DNA from: Allium sativum | Taxonomy: Eukaryota; Streptophyta; Magnoliopsida; Asparagales; Amaryllidaceae | Reading direction: 5' to 3' | NCBI GenBank assembly: GCA_030737875.1 | Contig: CM060921.1 | Location: forward strand, 402,048,192-402,112,191 | Length of the DNA: 64,000 nucleotides | Part shown: positions 11,103-23,414 of the stretch, piece by piece | How positions within the stretch are numbered: the stretch's first letter is position 1 | Layout: every line of letters begins with the position of its first letter | Translations under genes and position numbers: made by a program | Notes under the pieces: model-generated | The model's input: only the letters and a program-made list of their open reading frames with translations | Told to the model about the DNA's origin: nothing | Database searches by the model: none

Positions 11103-12082
11103 GAACGAAGTCGAAATAGTTTAACAAACCAACTCAACTTCTATTATTTTCGTTATGGCTTAAGTTCTTCAACTATTCAGTTTCTAAGAACTTTCAAAAT
11201 TTTCAAAAATTTGGCTAACACCCTAAATTTTCGAAAAATTTCGCCATAACCTCCCCTGCACCGGGAGCACCGGGAAAATCCCGAAATTGCCATACAGGCC
11301 ATCTGATCTCAAAAAGAAAAAGAAAAAGCCAAGCCGCTAGCCAATCGGCTCATAAAATCATCATCACCCAAAAAAAATAGTAAATTATGCTAAACATGTA
11401 CCTATTTGTTGGGCATATAATTTTATTCTTCTGCACTATCCTCTTTGCTATGACATGTTCAATGTAAGTACATGTACATGCATGCAAATGTGATAAATTT
11501 TCAATACAACTCACTATTGGATTCAATGTGGTTAAAGGTTCAACATTTAATTCATCAACCAATAATCAAACAAAACAACCATCAATCAATTAGTTGATTA
11601 GCTTTTCAAATTCATAATTTTGATACATAGTCAAAAATCACATTTTTGGTGCCAAATCACAACAATAGGCCCTATCTAGTTTCGGTTCTCACACTAGTCA
11701 ATTGGAAATATATAGACTCGAATATAAACACTGATGATGCACGTGCTATCATCAGTACCATCTCCGGGCGACTAGAGTGTGATTCTATATCTATCCAGTA
11801 TATTAAAACTTCGAACACACGCGGATCAGACGTATACGCAAAATCTATATATACTGGATTGTCCAAATTCAAACATAATAACTAATCAAATACGAATAGT
11901 TGATTTAAATTTTCAAAACAAAATTTGTTTTCATTTTCAAAAATATACTCTTCACACTCGTTCTAGGATACTACTGATCCCATCTCTAACGAGTCATTCC
12001 ATTGGATATTACTAATCCAATATCTGATGAATTCTTTCGTACGGTTCAAATGTATCTTGTTCTCTGAGCTTTGTAAACCAAA

Positions 12083-12094
12083 GCTTTGATACCA
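12083..12094 (-). promoter_or_regulatory. Primer-binding site of element C
   Basis: The minus strand reads TGGTATCAAAGC, three bases from the LTR end at 12098. It is a tRNA-Met-type PBS with one base different from the other elements. Confidence 0.88.
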
Positions 12095-15000
12095 CGATGA
12101 AACAACCCGAACTTCCCCGGTGAGGAAAGCAGGGATTGAGTCGAGGACAAGCCACAAACGAACGCAGACGGAAGAATATTTCATTGCTTATTACAACAAT
12201 TCATCAGAATACAAGAATATGCAGAGTATGAATAAATATTACACATTCGACAAATATCAGAGATTACAATAAATTACATAGCAGCGGAAAATAATACAAT
12301 ACACAACTGGAAGAGACATGCGGATACTAAGCTTTCCGGATATCATTCCAACTGTAAACCAGGATCCTGTGAATATAAATCTGCAAAACCAAAACTACTA
12401 GCTGCCCATGTCAAAATAAGGGCACCCAGAGTTTAGGTTAAAACAATAAACTCCACGTCAGTCATGTGACTGGTGTGAGAACTAAAACAACTATTAATCT
12501 TTATTTTAAAGTTAGGTAAATCAAGGGACCACGCCGTATAACATGGAACGGGTTTCCTCCCAAGAACACCAGTGCATAAAACAAACAGCGCAATGCTAAA
12601 TAAAGAAAAATGAAGCTATTATAAGACCCAGGTCCCATCACACAATGCAACACAAGCCGGAGGATAGGGTTTTTACCTTATAATAGCCAAGAATGCTTGA
12701 TACGTTTAAAACTAATCTTTTTATACTATAATAAGTGTATAGTGTATAAAACAACTTCAATTCATAAGTATCAATCATAGACGGCATAAGCGCCCCATCC
12801 CACTATGTCGCCATATATAGGATTACAACTAAAATCGAAACGTCGCCTATTGGAAGTTGGATTATCCATCTGTGAACCGAGGCAAAAGATAGTCCCCTAC
12901 CGATTCGAGACGCTGTAGCCCGCTCCTCAGGAACAGCCGCAACTGCCCCTTGGATCGTAAGGGCCGGTCCACTGATGTGGATTATTATGCCTGAACACTG
13001 CATTTCCCCACCCTTTGGGGTGTAAATGAGCCAACAAATGACTCCATCGGCTTTACAAAGTCACCGGTATATCTGGGGCGCCTCGCAACAGCAACAACCA
13101 CATAAGTCAAACTCGTCAGGGCGTGTAAAACCACTGACACCACTTCTAGATAGAAAGAAACGCGTGTCCTCCCTGATGTCCTCTCCCGTTTCTGGTTCAC
13201 AACCGGGGAGTGAGGCTCGCGAATTCACGTTACACAAAGCTATGCCACACAGGCCGTGCTTTGATCATCAACCACAAGACTCTGCTTTTCAACAGAAGCC
13301 TTGATCATTTGCATCTTAGCATGCCACGAAGGCAAACCACTCCATGCAACCGATATCCATCAATCACACAGATTGAAATCCAATGTCAGATACACAGTCC
13401 ATTCACAAGTCCGTTCTGGGTCTGAACGAAATCGGAGACACCTAGTACCCCGCATACCCATCGATCTCCAAATACGTCTGGACGACCACCAACTGATTCC
13501 CTCCTCTTGGGTGTACGACCCAATCAAGATCATCAGTAATCATCCAAACGACGTGAAGACCTCCGGTCTTCAACCACCGTCTTCATCTTCGACTTATCGT
13601 CGAATCAGTTATTCAGAATGTGATAAACCCGGTCTTTCTGAATAACTTGCGTATATAATAAACAAGTGTTACACAAACACAACATACGCCCTCATTCCAA
13701 TTCTTCAGTCACTAACCGTAAATTAGTAAAAGAACAATTCCCCAAATGTTAACCCCGAAGGCCGAAACCAATATCAGATCAATACACAGGAAACCACTCT
13801 TCTTAACTAACCTACAGTTAGTTTCTAAATTTCACATTCTTAGGGAAAGGCTCCCATTAATTTTATCAAAGATAAATTCTTTAAATTTATTCTTTAATCT
13901 CCTTTTGAATACCAATTCAAATCAAATTGTAGTTTATCCCAAACTAGCCGGGATTAACGAACCTTACCGAAGTAATCATTTGTTTTAATTTCCCAATCCC
14001 AACCTATTTAACCCATGAGGTAAAACTGGTAATACTTCATATCTAACACCACGGTGTTATCAGTAAATTCAATTACCATTTCACGTTCAAATCTAATCAA
14101 AGATTTAACTATCGCCTGGAGCAAAACTGGTGATACTCCATTCTCGATCTTTTCAATCTAATTAAAGATTCATTAAAACTCCACTTAGTTTTGATCTTTG
14201 ACTGGGTTAAAGAATCAGTGTCATTTAAAACACGGTTCACGATAAACCCCAAAATCACATCACATTTTAATCAGTCCCTAATCGTAAATTAGCATGTGAG
14301 CAATTCCCTAAGTATTAACCCCGAAGGCCAAACCAACATCAGATCAATACCCCAGAAACCATTCAACTTAACTAATCTCCAGTTCGTTTCTGATTTTCTT
14401 AACTTCGTTGGGTCTAAGAAAAGTATTATTGAAGATACCGTTCAAGACAACCTAAAATCACATTCCATTAATTATCGGGTTAAAGAACAAGTGTTATTTA
14501 AAACATTGTTCACGATAAACCCAAAAATCAATTCGAATTCAATTCTAATTAAATATTTTTTAATTGGTATTCTTCATTAAATCCAAATAAAAAGATTTAA
14601 TCTTTTTCTCAACTGGGTTTAAGAACCGTGTTAATGAAGATGCCATTCACGACAAACCCAAATCCCATTTGATATTAAATACAAGACACTGAATAGAAAA
14701 TATACCGGCTTATATTCAATATCAAATTCTACGACCAACAAATATCGTATTGGAAGTAACGATATTAATATATCTTTCAAATTCCCATAACAATATCTGT
14801 ATCATCACGAAATCCAACATCAAAATATTCCGAAGACAATTTCGATTCAAATCCCTTCCAATTCAATTATTGGAAATTCTGGTTATATTTTAAAACCATT
14901 TCAAATTCACGTTATTTATTTAAAAAATAAAAGAATTATAATTCTAGTTCAAAACTAGTTCATTTCGATAAAAATCTATTTTTATCTTTTCAAATATGGA

Positions 15001-15337
15001 GATTTTCATCCCAATTCTTCACAAATCATTTCTTATGATTTTACACAAATTATTACTATTTTCAATAATTTTATCAAGACCCGTATAGTCGATTTCCATC
15101 AACGGCCATCGAACTGCACTTACAGAGACCTTTTCCAAATTTTATTTGGACATAATTCCAAATCCAACCGTTAGATTTCAAATCTCTAATATTTGTTCTT
15201 TTCGATACGAACCCAACGGTTCCGGTTTTAGGAGAATCGGACGGTCGGATCTCCCAAAATGTCCACTCGAAGTCAATGGTCGAAATTCGCGAACTGCCGC
15301 AGCGGAACGCGTACTATTCAGGCCATTATATTATATA

Positions 15338-15855
15338 CTATGCAGTTAAAGCCCCGCTAAAGCCCCGCAATATCCCCGCTATAGCCTATAGCACCCTTCA
15401 ACCGCTACGCTATTTCAATTTAGCACCGATGAACAGTAGATCCGCTTGTAGCCCCGCTATTTCCCGCTGCATCCGCTAAATCAACGCTTTTTACCATCCG
15501 CTTTAGCAATATCAATATATAAAGGTTGATCTGACTAATTCTCTTTTTAAATAATTCAATAAAGTTAGTGTAAAAAGCTAATTTTAAGGCATTAGTGTTC
15601 AATATATTTCGAAAATCTGTTATAATCATAATATCTAATGTGTGTAACCATGATATTCTTGGATTCTCCTATATATCAGTAACTAATGCTAGTTTCTTCC
15701 ACACATATAATCTGAAAATGATAATTAATTAATTTTAAATACTTGGTTTCACATTTTATGAACCTTTTTGCCCTCCGCTATATCCCCGCTGTTTCCCCGC
15801 TACACCTTTTTGCACCTCCACCGCCGTGGAACCGCTGAGCGCTTTAACTGCCCAG
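15338..15855. mobile_element. hAT-like MITE (518 bp) inside LTR C
   Basis: The ends are CTATGCAGTTAAAGC and, inverted, CTGGGCAGTTAAAGC (13 of 15 match), flanked by ATTATATA on both sides (15330-15337, 15856-15863), an 8-bp target duplication typical of hAT transposons. Subterminal zones repeat CCCCGCTA, CCGCTATA and similar motifs in both orientations, a pattern known from plant non-autonomous hAT elements. No ORF. The flank is AT-rich, so the TSD could partly be chance. Confidence 0.6.
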
Positions 15856-15938
15856 ATTATATATATAATATATATAATATATACTTTGTCGATTTCCTTT
15901 TAAAACGTATTTTATAAATCGTTTTAAATTCGTTTTCA

Positions 15939-16072
15939 AAACGATTCCAATTCAATTCGATTCCAATTCAATTCGATTTCAATTCAATTCGATTTCAATT
16001 CAATTCGATTTCAATTCAATTCGAATTTCAAATCAATTCGATTTCAATTCAATTCAAATTTCAAATCATTCC
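15939..16072. repeat. Degenerate AATTCGATTTC tandem tract, left part
   Basis: Short A/T-rich units (ATTCGATTTCAATTC and variants) repeat in head-to-tail order and continue at 23420-23620 beyond the nested TRG element. The 73-codon open frame over the right part is a by-product of the repeat. Confidence 0.8.
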
Positions 16073-18899
16073 TGTAACACCCCACCTCCGCTAGGGTCAC
16101 TCACAAAGGGAATGCGCTAGTTTTGGAGGGGTATTATCTAGTAAACAGGCACAGAGATAGCACAAGACAGAACATAGATAAAATAGAGTATATAAAGCAG
16201 CGGATATAAACGTTAAAACCAAATCTCATTACTGAAAAATAGAGTCAAAACCTCTTACATCGAAATGCCAAGTCATTATTTCATTACATCAAGTTCTAAA
16301 GAAGCAAAGTACTTAAAACAACATGAGTCAAATATTATTCCCCAAAAAGTGCAAGAGTGCAACCATAGCATAGCTCAAGACCAAACCGTACGTGAGCTGT
16401 CAGAAAGCAAGCAAAGTCCAAGCTAAGAGCTAGAGTTTCCTCCCTGAGAACCCGGGGGGGTGGGGGGGGGGGGGACGAAAGAAAAAGAGGCGAAAGAATA
16501 CGGGTCAGTAAAAAAGACTGGGAAGCCCTAGTGACTATCAGCATAGAAACTAGTAAAGTTAACAAGACATGAATAAACTGGAATTAAACATAGCAATGAT
16601 GATAAGTCTGACATGATAACTAAGCTAACAAGATAACTCAAGTCTAACATTGCGTATTCAAGGTTCGCCATACCAACTATACTGGTATACTAATCCCGTG
16701 TCAACTATAAATCAAGAAATAATCCCTTGGCCCAATATCGTGAAGTGACCAAATTCGGGGTCCAACGGCATGATCTAATCGATCGGCTCCCTACAAGTCT
16801 AGCTCATCGTGTGTCTGTGTCATACGGCCCTATCACGAATGTAGTCACCTGTGCTAGGTCCACCATAGGGTGTATCAAGCCCTAGGGTGCCAACCACCGA
16901 CACGAATCAAGAATGCACAGATAATCCTACTGATGCCCAATGCCTGCTTTTTCAACTCCGGACTAAGTGCACGACCCTAGTCCGCCTGAACTACAATGGC
17001 GCACCAACTCAGCCGTCGTTCTGGTCGCTTACAATCAGCCCAGCAATCGTGCCCCACCCTGCCTAGTCCCAGGGTACCGTGATACATCTAGTGGGTTACT
17101 ACTGAAAAGGACCGCATAACTAGGGTTTCGTTCAGCAGGTTAAGTTGTCATTTAAAATCGAGACTTAACCCCATCTACGTGTCATGTCAAATTGACTAAG
17201 TGTGTCGTTCTAGTTCAAGACTTAGTCCTACGAATCATGTGTCAGGTTCGTTAAGTGTGTTCAAGCGGTTCATGACTTAACCCTATCAAATCAACGTGTC
17301 AAATTGGTTAAGTATATTCAAGTGGTCCATGACTTAACCATATCCAGTGGCATTAATTTACTTAATGTACCCCTAACCTCTCACATTAGACTTGGTTATG
17401 GTTACTGGATGTGCCGGGTGGGTCCGCACAGTTTTACACCATAATCTAGTTTGACCTCGGGTTTCGAGTGTGATATGACCAACTACTCACATTGGGTCCT
17501 ATTGTTTGCAGTTACTGGATTCGCCGGGCGGTTCCGGGCAAATTTATACTACAAACTCAACCCAACCTCGAGTTGGCCACGTTCAAGTTATCTAAGTGTC
17601 ATGTCCCAAATTCATATTTTCAAGTACAATTTCATGTCGAGTTCATGTTCCTATCCAAGCTCAAGTTATAACGATATTCATGTTTTTAAGTTCATACTAA
17701 ATTCAGGTTTTCCTAAACTACCCAAATCGCATCCCCAACGCTTGTGAATTCGAATCAAGGCAATAGATGTAACTAGGTAATAACATAACAAGGATGGGTA
17801 TAAAGTGGCAAAGGTGATTTCAAGACAAGCATGGTGTAACTTGAGATATGATCATAACGTCACTGGCATATGAAATAGGGTGATAAACATAGCTATAAAT
17901 GACACAAGATGATAATCCTAAACTTGTGACTAGCAATAGTTTCAACATCACAGGCAAGTTAAAATAATGATAGGGTTTAGGTTATGACATGAACAGGCCC
18001 CTAAATCAAGTTCTTATCAGTATTCCACAAATCAAGGTTCAATATGAACGGTACTGGGTTCAAGGTGAGTAGATCTAGGGTGAACAAGAGTAGATCTAAA
18101 ATAATAGATCAAAAAAGAATAGTCATAGATCAAAGATATACAAGAGTAGGTCTCAAGTAGTTATCATGTTTATGTTCAACTTCAATTTACACATGTCCAT
18201 ATTAAGTTTAGAGTTTAGATCTAAGAGTAACTGGGGCTTACAGATCGTGGTTTTTGAGAACTAAGAACAGAAATTGTCGTAGGATCGTTGCAGAAGCTTT
18301 AATCTCTAGTTTGAATTGAGTTGCTTAGGTTGATGTTGATTAGCTTCTAGTTTTGATTCCAGCAGAGTAGTGACGCCATTTTTATTTTTTATTTAGAAAA
18401 GTGGCAGAGTAGAAGCAGCATAGAATTGTGTGTAGAGAAGGCTAGGTTTGGGGCTGTTTAAATAGGTTTAGGCAGATGAATCTGGACAGAAATCAAACTA
18501 GAAACATCAGAACGAACACTGGCCCAAAAATGGGCTCGGAGACCAGGTCGACTGCCCAGTCGACCTGGTTTGGGGGGAGGGGGGGTGGGTGTCGACTGCC
18601 CAGTCGACTCCCCAGTCGACATGGGTTTGGGCGGGAAATTTCCCGCCCAGTCTGTTCTGCGTTTGAAATTCGAATTTTGAATTCGAATTCAAACTGTTTT
18701 CGATTCTGAAAATTCCTGAAACTTCGGAGGGTCATATCTCCCTCATACGGACTCCGATTCTTGCAAACTCGGACTCGTTCCCAAGCAAAATTCCGAGATG
18801 AACGCAATGGCGCAACCCGTTTCCCTTGGTTCTTATTTTAAAATTTAATTCTACCTAGATTTATGGTTATTACACGTTATCAAAATACGGGTTGTTACA
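16073..18899 (-). repeat. 3' LTR of TRG
   Basis: On the plus strand it starts TGTAACACCCC and ends CGGGTTGTTACA. Minus-strand U3 (right end) carries the perfect palindrome GGGCGGGAAATTTCCCGCCC (18629-18648) and a GTCGAC dyad near 18546-18575. A G-run (16454-16475) falls in the hairpin II area. Hairpin I CAGT...ACTG is at 16506-16520. Paired arms GGTTAAGT/ACTTAACC and the compensated variant GACTAAGT/ACTTAGTC lie at 17129-17350. Confidence 0.92.
18629..18648. promoter_or_regulatory. Palindrome with two opposed E2F-like sites in TRG U3
   Basis: GGGCGGGAAATTTCCCGCCC is a perfect 20-bp palindrome that contains TTTCCCGC on each strand, matching the E2F consensus WTTSSCSS. The other TRG LTR has it at 23144-23163. 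Element A has the related GGCGGGAATGTTCCCGCC at 3694-3711, with one site conforming. Confidence 0.6.
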
Positions 18900-18934
18900 T
18901 TCTCCCCTCCTTAAAGGATTTCGTCCCCGAAATC
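18900..18934 (-). promoter_or_regulatory. PPT and pre-PPT hairpin of TRG
   Basis: The minus strand has hairpin GATTTCG-GGGA-CGAAATC (18917-18934), then AAGGAGGGGAGAA touching the LTR start. Confidence 0.88.
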
Positions 18935-19443
18935 TCTAAGTTAGGAAGAACGTATCCTACCATCCATCATCCATCTACTCAAAACATCATCCACAAGCAA
19001 ACATTGTCCTTAAGAGATTTCTAATGCTGTATGAACATATGCAAAAAGTGTGTGTATATGTTCCTTATCTAATGCAAATGATCAGGCCTGATTGATCTTT
19101 ATAATACAAAATATGTTTAGTGTCATGAATCCAACATGTATGCAAATAATCCTAGTCACGTAAGCACTCTATGTGTGCACAAACATTCATCCATATGCAA
19201 CATTTATATGATAACACATTAAATTTCATCTGTAAATAAGTATAAACACTCATGCATATGCAATATGAAAATGTGTCTGAGCTGATCTAGTGCCTAATGT
19301 GTGTTATGCAACCACGAGCAATCACTTGCAACCATTCGCAAACATCAAGCATAACATGTTTCAAATACATGTTTACATTCATAGGATTCTACCTAAGGTT
19401 CTCAAGACAGGATCGAAAGGATATACAAGATAAAATAGAGTAT
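18935..19443 (-). other. 3' non-coding part of TRG interior
   Basis: This is untranslated sequence between the gag stop and the PPT hairpin. It is similar to 2930-3405 of element A (same order of conserved blocks), which ties the two elements together. No coding signal. Confidence 0.75.
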
Positions 19444-20403
19444 CTAGGGAAAAGAAGTTAAAGATGTACCCCCAGAAGGTCCTTCTTGCGGGGCTTGCCC
19501 TTGCTTCTTAGGGCAGTTCTTGCTGATGTGTCCAGTTTCACCGCATTGAAAACATGCTCCTATCTTCATCTTCTTCTTCCTACAGTCCTGGACTATACGC
19601 CCGTTAATACCACAGAAGTTGCATTTTCTTTTCTCACGTGACTTGTCATTCTTGTTGTTGCTGTTCTTTCCTCCTTTCTCTGAGTCCACCTTCTTGTCTT
19701 GAGACTCATTCGCCTTGACCTTCTTCTTGCCATTCTCGTCTTCTTCATGAAGTAGGGCCATATTCACCAAGCTTTCAAAGGTCGCCCCCATGGGTACATG
19801 AGTCATGGCCATAGTGTGGAGTGGCTCGCTCAATCCTCGAGCAAAGCGTAGATCCTTCTTCTCACCCGTGTTGACTAAGTCCAAACCAAACCGAGCAAGC
19901 TGATTAAACTTATTCACGTATTCCCTAACTGACATGTCCCCTTGCTTGAGTGCCAGGAACCTCTCCATCTGAAGGCTCGCTTCTGCAGATGATAAAAACT
20001 TAAGCCCAAACCTCTCTCTAAAGTCTGCCCAAGTCTCAATTGGCCTGGTAGCGTTGGTGACTTCCCACCAAAATGCAGCTTCCTCTTTCAACAACCATGC
20101 TGCCAACTGAACTTTCCTATGATCCTCCATATCGAAAATAACAAACAATTCTTCAGTCTCTTTTAGCCAGTTTCACGCCTCAACGAAGGTTTCAGTTCAA
20201 ACGAAGTTCTTGCCGCCCATTCCTATAAAGTCCTTGCATATTTTGGCGAAGGTGGTACCCCGAGGAGGAGGAGGAGGAACCGTGGCCACCGGGGGAGGAG
20301 GAGGAGGGATATCTGCCGGGCCCGCGACGTTGGCCCTAGCTTCCAAGTATCTTCGGAACTAGCCCGGTATGGGTACTCCCTTAGGAAGGTTAAGATCAGA
20401 CAT
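19444..20403 (-). pseudogene. Gag-like gene of TRG with three in-frame stops
   Basis: The frame starts at an ATG (20403-20401) one base after a good splice acceptor and runs 319 codons. Stops interrupt it at 20361-20359 (TAG), 20199-20197 (TGA) and 20175-20173 (TGA); each differs by one transition from a sense codon. The last 234 codons are open. Seen there: the Ty3/gypsy Gag core (W-rich WWEV, ETWADFRERF, FLALKQGDMSV, then FNQLARFG), a Lys-rich linker and two zinc knuckles. In the first knuckle (codons 261-274) the His is Arg; the second (codons 284-297) is a normal CX2CX4HX4C. Gag would form the particle and bind RNA. A proline-rich N-terminal stretch precedes the core. The stops mean full Gag is not made unless read through; the family as a whole may still have working copies. 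Confidence 0.88.
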
Positions 20404-20420
20404 GCTGAAAAGCGAAAAGG
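20404..20420 (-). promoter_or_regulatory. Putative splice acceptor before TRG gag
   Basis: The minus strand reads a T/C-rich run ending CTTTTCAG|C with the ATG next. It is the counterpart of the acceptors before gag in E (52898) and G (59259). The matching donor would be ATCT|GTAAGCC in the right LTR (intron G at 22760). Confidence 0.5.
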
Positions 20421-20581
20421 AAAAAGATTCAAACGAGGAAACAAAGGAAAGTGCTAATAGCATTTGGGGAATAGCCCTTTCTTTAAAAATAAAACTTTTC
20501 TTGAAAAATGCTTCTTTATAAACGGTTTTGAAAATGGTTTCAGAAGGTTTTTAAAACTTTTTCCCGGTCTGGTAACCTTCT

Positions 20582-20593
20582 GCTCTGATACCA
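20582..20593 (-). promoter_or_regulatory. Primer-binding site of TRG
   Basis: The minus strand reads TGGTATCAGAGC two bases from the LTR end at 20596. Confidence 0.93.
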
Positions 20594-20595
20594 AA

Positions 20596-23414
20596 TGTAA
20601 CACCCCACCTCCGCTAGGGTCACTCACAAAGGGAAAGCCCTAGTTTTGGAGGGGTATTATCTAGTAAACAGGCACAGAGATAACACAAGACAGAACATAG
20701 ATAAAATAGAGTATATAAACCAGCGGATATAAACTTTAAAACCAAATCTCATTTCTGAAAAATAGATTCAAAACCTCTTACATCGAAATGCCAAGTCATT
20801 ATTTCATTACATCAAGTTCTAAAGAAGCAAAGTACTTAAAACAACATAAGTAAAATATCATTCCCCAAAAAGTGCATGAGTGCAGCCATAGCATAGCTCA
20901 AGACCAAACCGTACATGAGCTATCAGAAAGCAAGCAAAGTCCAAGCTAAGAACTAGAGTTTCCTCCCTGAGAACCTGGGGGGGGGACGAAAGACAAAGAG
21001 GCGAAAGAAAACGGGTCAGTAAAAAAGACTGGTAAGCCCTAGTGACTATCAGCATAGAAACTAGTAAAGTTAACAAGACATGAATAAACTGGAATTAAAC
21101 ATAGGAATGATGATAAGTCTGACATGATAACTAAGCTAACAAGATAACTCAAGTCTAACATTGCGTATTCAAGGTTCGCCATACCAACTATACTGGTATA
21201 CTAATCCCGTGTCAACTATAAATCAAGAAATAATCCCTTGGCCCAATATCGTGAAGTGACCCAATTCAGGGTCCAACGGCATGATCTAATCGATCGGCTC
21301 CCTACAAGTCTAGCTCGTCGTGTGTTTGTGTCATACGGCCCTATCACGAATGTAGTCACCTGTGCTAGGTCCACCATAGGGTGTATCAAGCCCTAGGGTG
21401 CCAACCACCGACACGAATCAAGAATGCACAGATAATCCTACTGATGCCCAATGCCTGCTTTTTCAACTCCGGACTAAGTGCACGACCCTAGTCCACCTGA
21501 ACCAACAATGGCGCACCAACTCAGCCGTCGTTCTGGTCGCTTACAATCAGCCCAGCAATCGTGCCCCACCCTGCCTAGTCCCAGGGTACCTGATACAACT
21601 AGTGGGTTACTGCTGAAAAGGACCGCGTAACTAGGGTTTCGTTCAGCAGGTTAAGTTGTCATTTAAAATCGAGACTTAACCCCATCTATGTGTCATGTCA
21701 AATTGACTAAGTGTGTCGTTCTAGTTCAAGACTTAGTCCTATGAATCATGTGTCAGGTTCGTTAAGTGTGTTCAAGCGGTTCAGGACTTAACCCTATCAA
21801 ATCAACGTGTCAAATAGGTTAAGTATATTCAAGTGGTCCATGACTTAACCCTATCCAGTGGCATTAATTTACTTAATGCACCCCTAACCTCTCACATTAG
21901 ACTTGGTTATGGTTACTGGATGTGCCGGGCGGGTCCGCGCAGTTTTACACCATAACCTAGTCTAACCTCGGGTTTCGAGTGCGATATGACCAACTACTCA
22001 CATTGGGTCCTATTGTTTGCAGTTACTAGATTCGCCGGGCGGTTCCGGGCAGATTTATACTGCAAACTCAACCCAACCTCGAGTTTGCCACGTTCAAGTT
22101 ATCTAAGTGTCATGTCCCAAGTTCATTTTTTCAGGTATAATTTCATGTCGAGTTCATGTTCCTCTCCAAGCTCAAGTTATAACGATATTCATGTTTTTAA
22201 GTTCATACCAAATTCAGGTTTTCCTAAACTACCCAAATCGCATCCCCAACGCTTGTGAATTCGAATCAAGGCAATAGATGTAACTAGGGAATAACATAAA
22301 AAGGATGGGTATAAAGTGGCAAAGGTGATTTCAAGACAAGCATGGTGTAACTTGAGATATGATCATAACGTCACTGGCATATGAAATAGGGTGATAAACA
22401 TAGCTATAAATGACATAAGATGATAATCCTAAACTTGTGACTAGTAATAGTTTCAACATCACAACATCACAGGCATGTTAAAATAATGATAGGGTTTAGG
22501 TTATGACATGAACAGGCCCTTAAATCAAGTTCTTATCAGTATTCCACAAATCAAGGTTCAATATGAACGGTACTAGGTTCAAGGTGAATAGATCTAGGGT
22601 GAACAAGAGTAGATCTAAAATAATAGATCAAAAAGGAATAGTCATAGATCAAAGATATACAAGAGTAGGTCTCAAGTAGTTATCATGTTTATGTTCAACT
22701 TCAATTTACACATGTCCATATTAAGTTTAGAGTTTAGATCTAAGAGTAACTGGGGCTTACAGATCGTGGTTTTTGAGAACTAAGAACATAAATTGTCATA
22801 GGATCGTTGCAGAAGCTTTAATCTCTAGTTTGAATTGAGTTGCTTAGGTTGATATTGATTAGCTTCAAGTTTTGATTCCAGCCGAGTAGCGACGCCATTT
22901 TCATTTTTTATTTAGAACAGAGGCAGAGTAGAAGCAGAATAGAATTGTGTGTAGAGAAGGCTAGGTTTGGGGCTGCTTAAATAGGTTTAGGCAGATGAAT
23001 CTGGATAGAAATCGGACTAGAAACATCAGAACGAACACTGGCCCAAAAATGGGCTCGGGGACCAGGTCGACACCCAGGTCGGCTGCCTAGTCGACCTGGT
23101 CTGGGGGGGGGGGGGGGGTCGACTCCCCAGTCGACCTGGGTCTGGGCGGGAAATTTCCCGCCCAGTCTGTTCTGCGTTTAAAATTCGAATTTTGAATTCG
23201 AATTCGAGCTGTTTTCGATTCTGAAAATTCCTTAATCTTCGGAGGGTCATATCTCCCTCATACGAACTCCGATTCTTGCAAACTCGGACTCGTTTCGAAG
23301 CAGAATTCCGAGACGAACGCAATGGCGCAACCCGTTTCCCTTGGTTCTTATTTTAAAATTTAATTCTGCCTAGATTTATGGTTATTACACGTTATCAAAA
23401 TACGGGTTGTTACA
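20596..23414 (-). repeat. 5' LTR of TRG
   Basis: It is the direct repeat of 16073-18899 with about 3% difference, mostly transitions. It keeps hairpin I (21017-21031), the E2F-like palindrome (23144-23163), a splice donor (intron G at 22760) and a long G-run at 23103-23118. The right flank ATTCC completes the target duplication. Confidence 0.92.

Larger units (their letters stand above)
11068..12097 (-). other. Internal region of element C (1030 bp, non-coding)
   Basis: No open frame above 80 codons looks coding on the element strand. The stretch 11218-11415 matches 34618-34800 of element D (blocks TTTCGCCATAACCTCC, CGGCTCATAAA, TGTACCT and GGGCATAT), and 11955-12015 matches D around 35740-35785. 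These shared blocks suggest selection for RNA function or common descent rather than for protein. Confidence 0.8.
12098..16072 (-). repeat. 5' LTR of element C, segment 1
   Basis: On the minus strand this is the 3' part of the LTR. It contains CAGCGGAAA (12282-12290, minus TTTCCGCTG), hairpin II arms TGCCC...GGGCA (12403-12424) and hairpin I CAGTC-ATGT-GACTG (12459-12472). Positions 13700-14700 hold a direct repeat of about 550 bp (blocks TATTAACCCCGAAGGCC, ATCAGATCAATAC, AACTAAC). From about 15939 it becomes a degenerate AATTCGATTTC tract, in which the TRG element landed. Confidence 0.82.
16073..23414 (-). mobile_element. Element TRG: gag-only retrotransposon (TR-GAG type), complete ends
   Basis: Two LTRs (2827 and 2819 bp, about 3% different by spot reading) flank a 1696-bp interior with PBS, one gag-like gene and PPT, in minus orientation. 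It is flanked by a perfect 5-bp duplication ATTCC (16068-16072 and 23415-23419). There is no protease, RT, RNase H or integrase. Known non-autonomous plant elements of this kind (TR-GAG) rely on another element's Pol. The gag here also carries stops, so this copy probably makes no full Gag. Confidence 0.93.

Noticed and set aside
15330..15863. MITE as a CACTA or Mutator type
   Set aside because: Ends and the 8-bp duplication do not fit CACTA (3 bp) or Mutator (about 9 bp, long TIR); hAT-like fits best.
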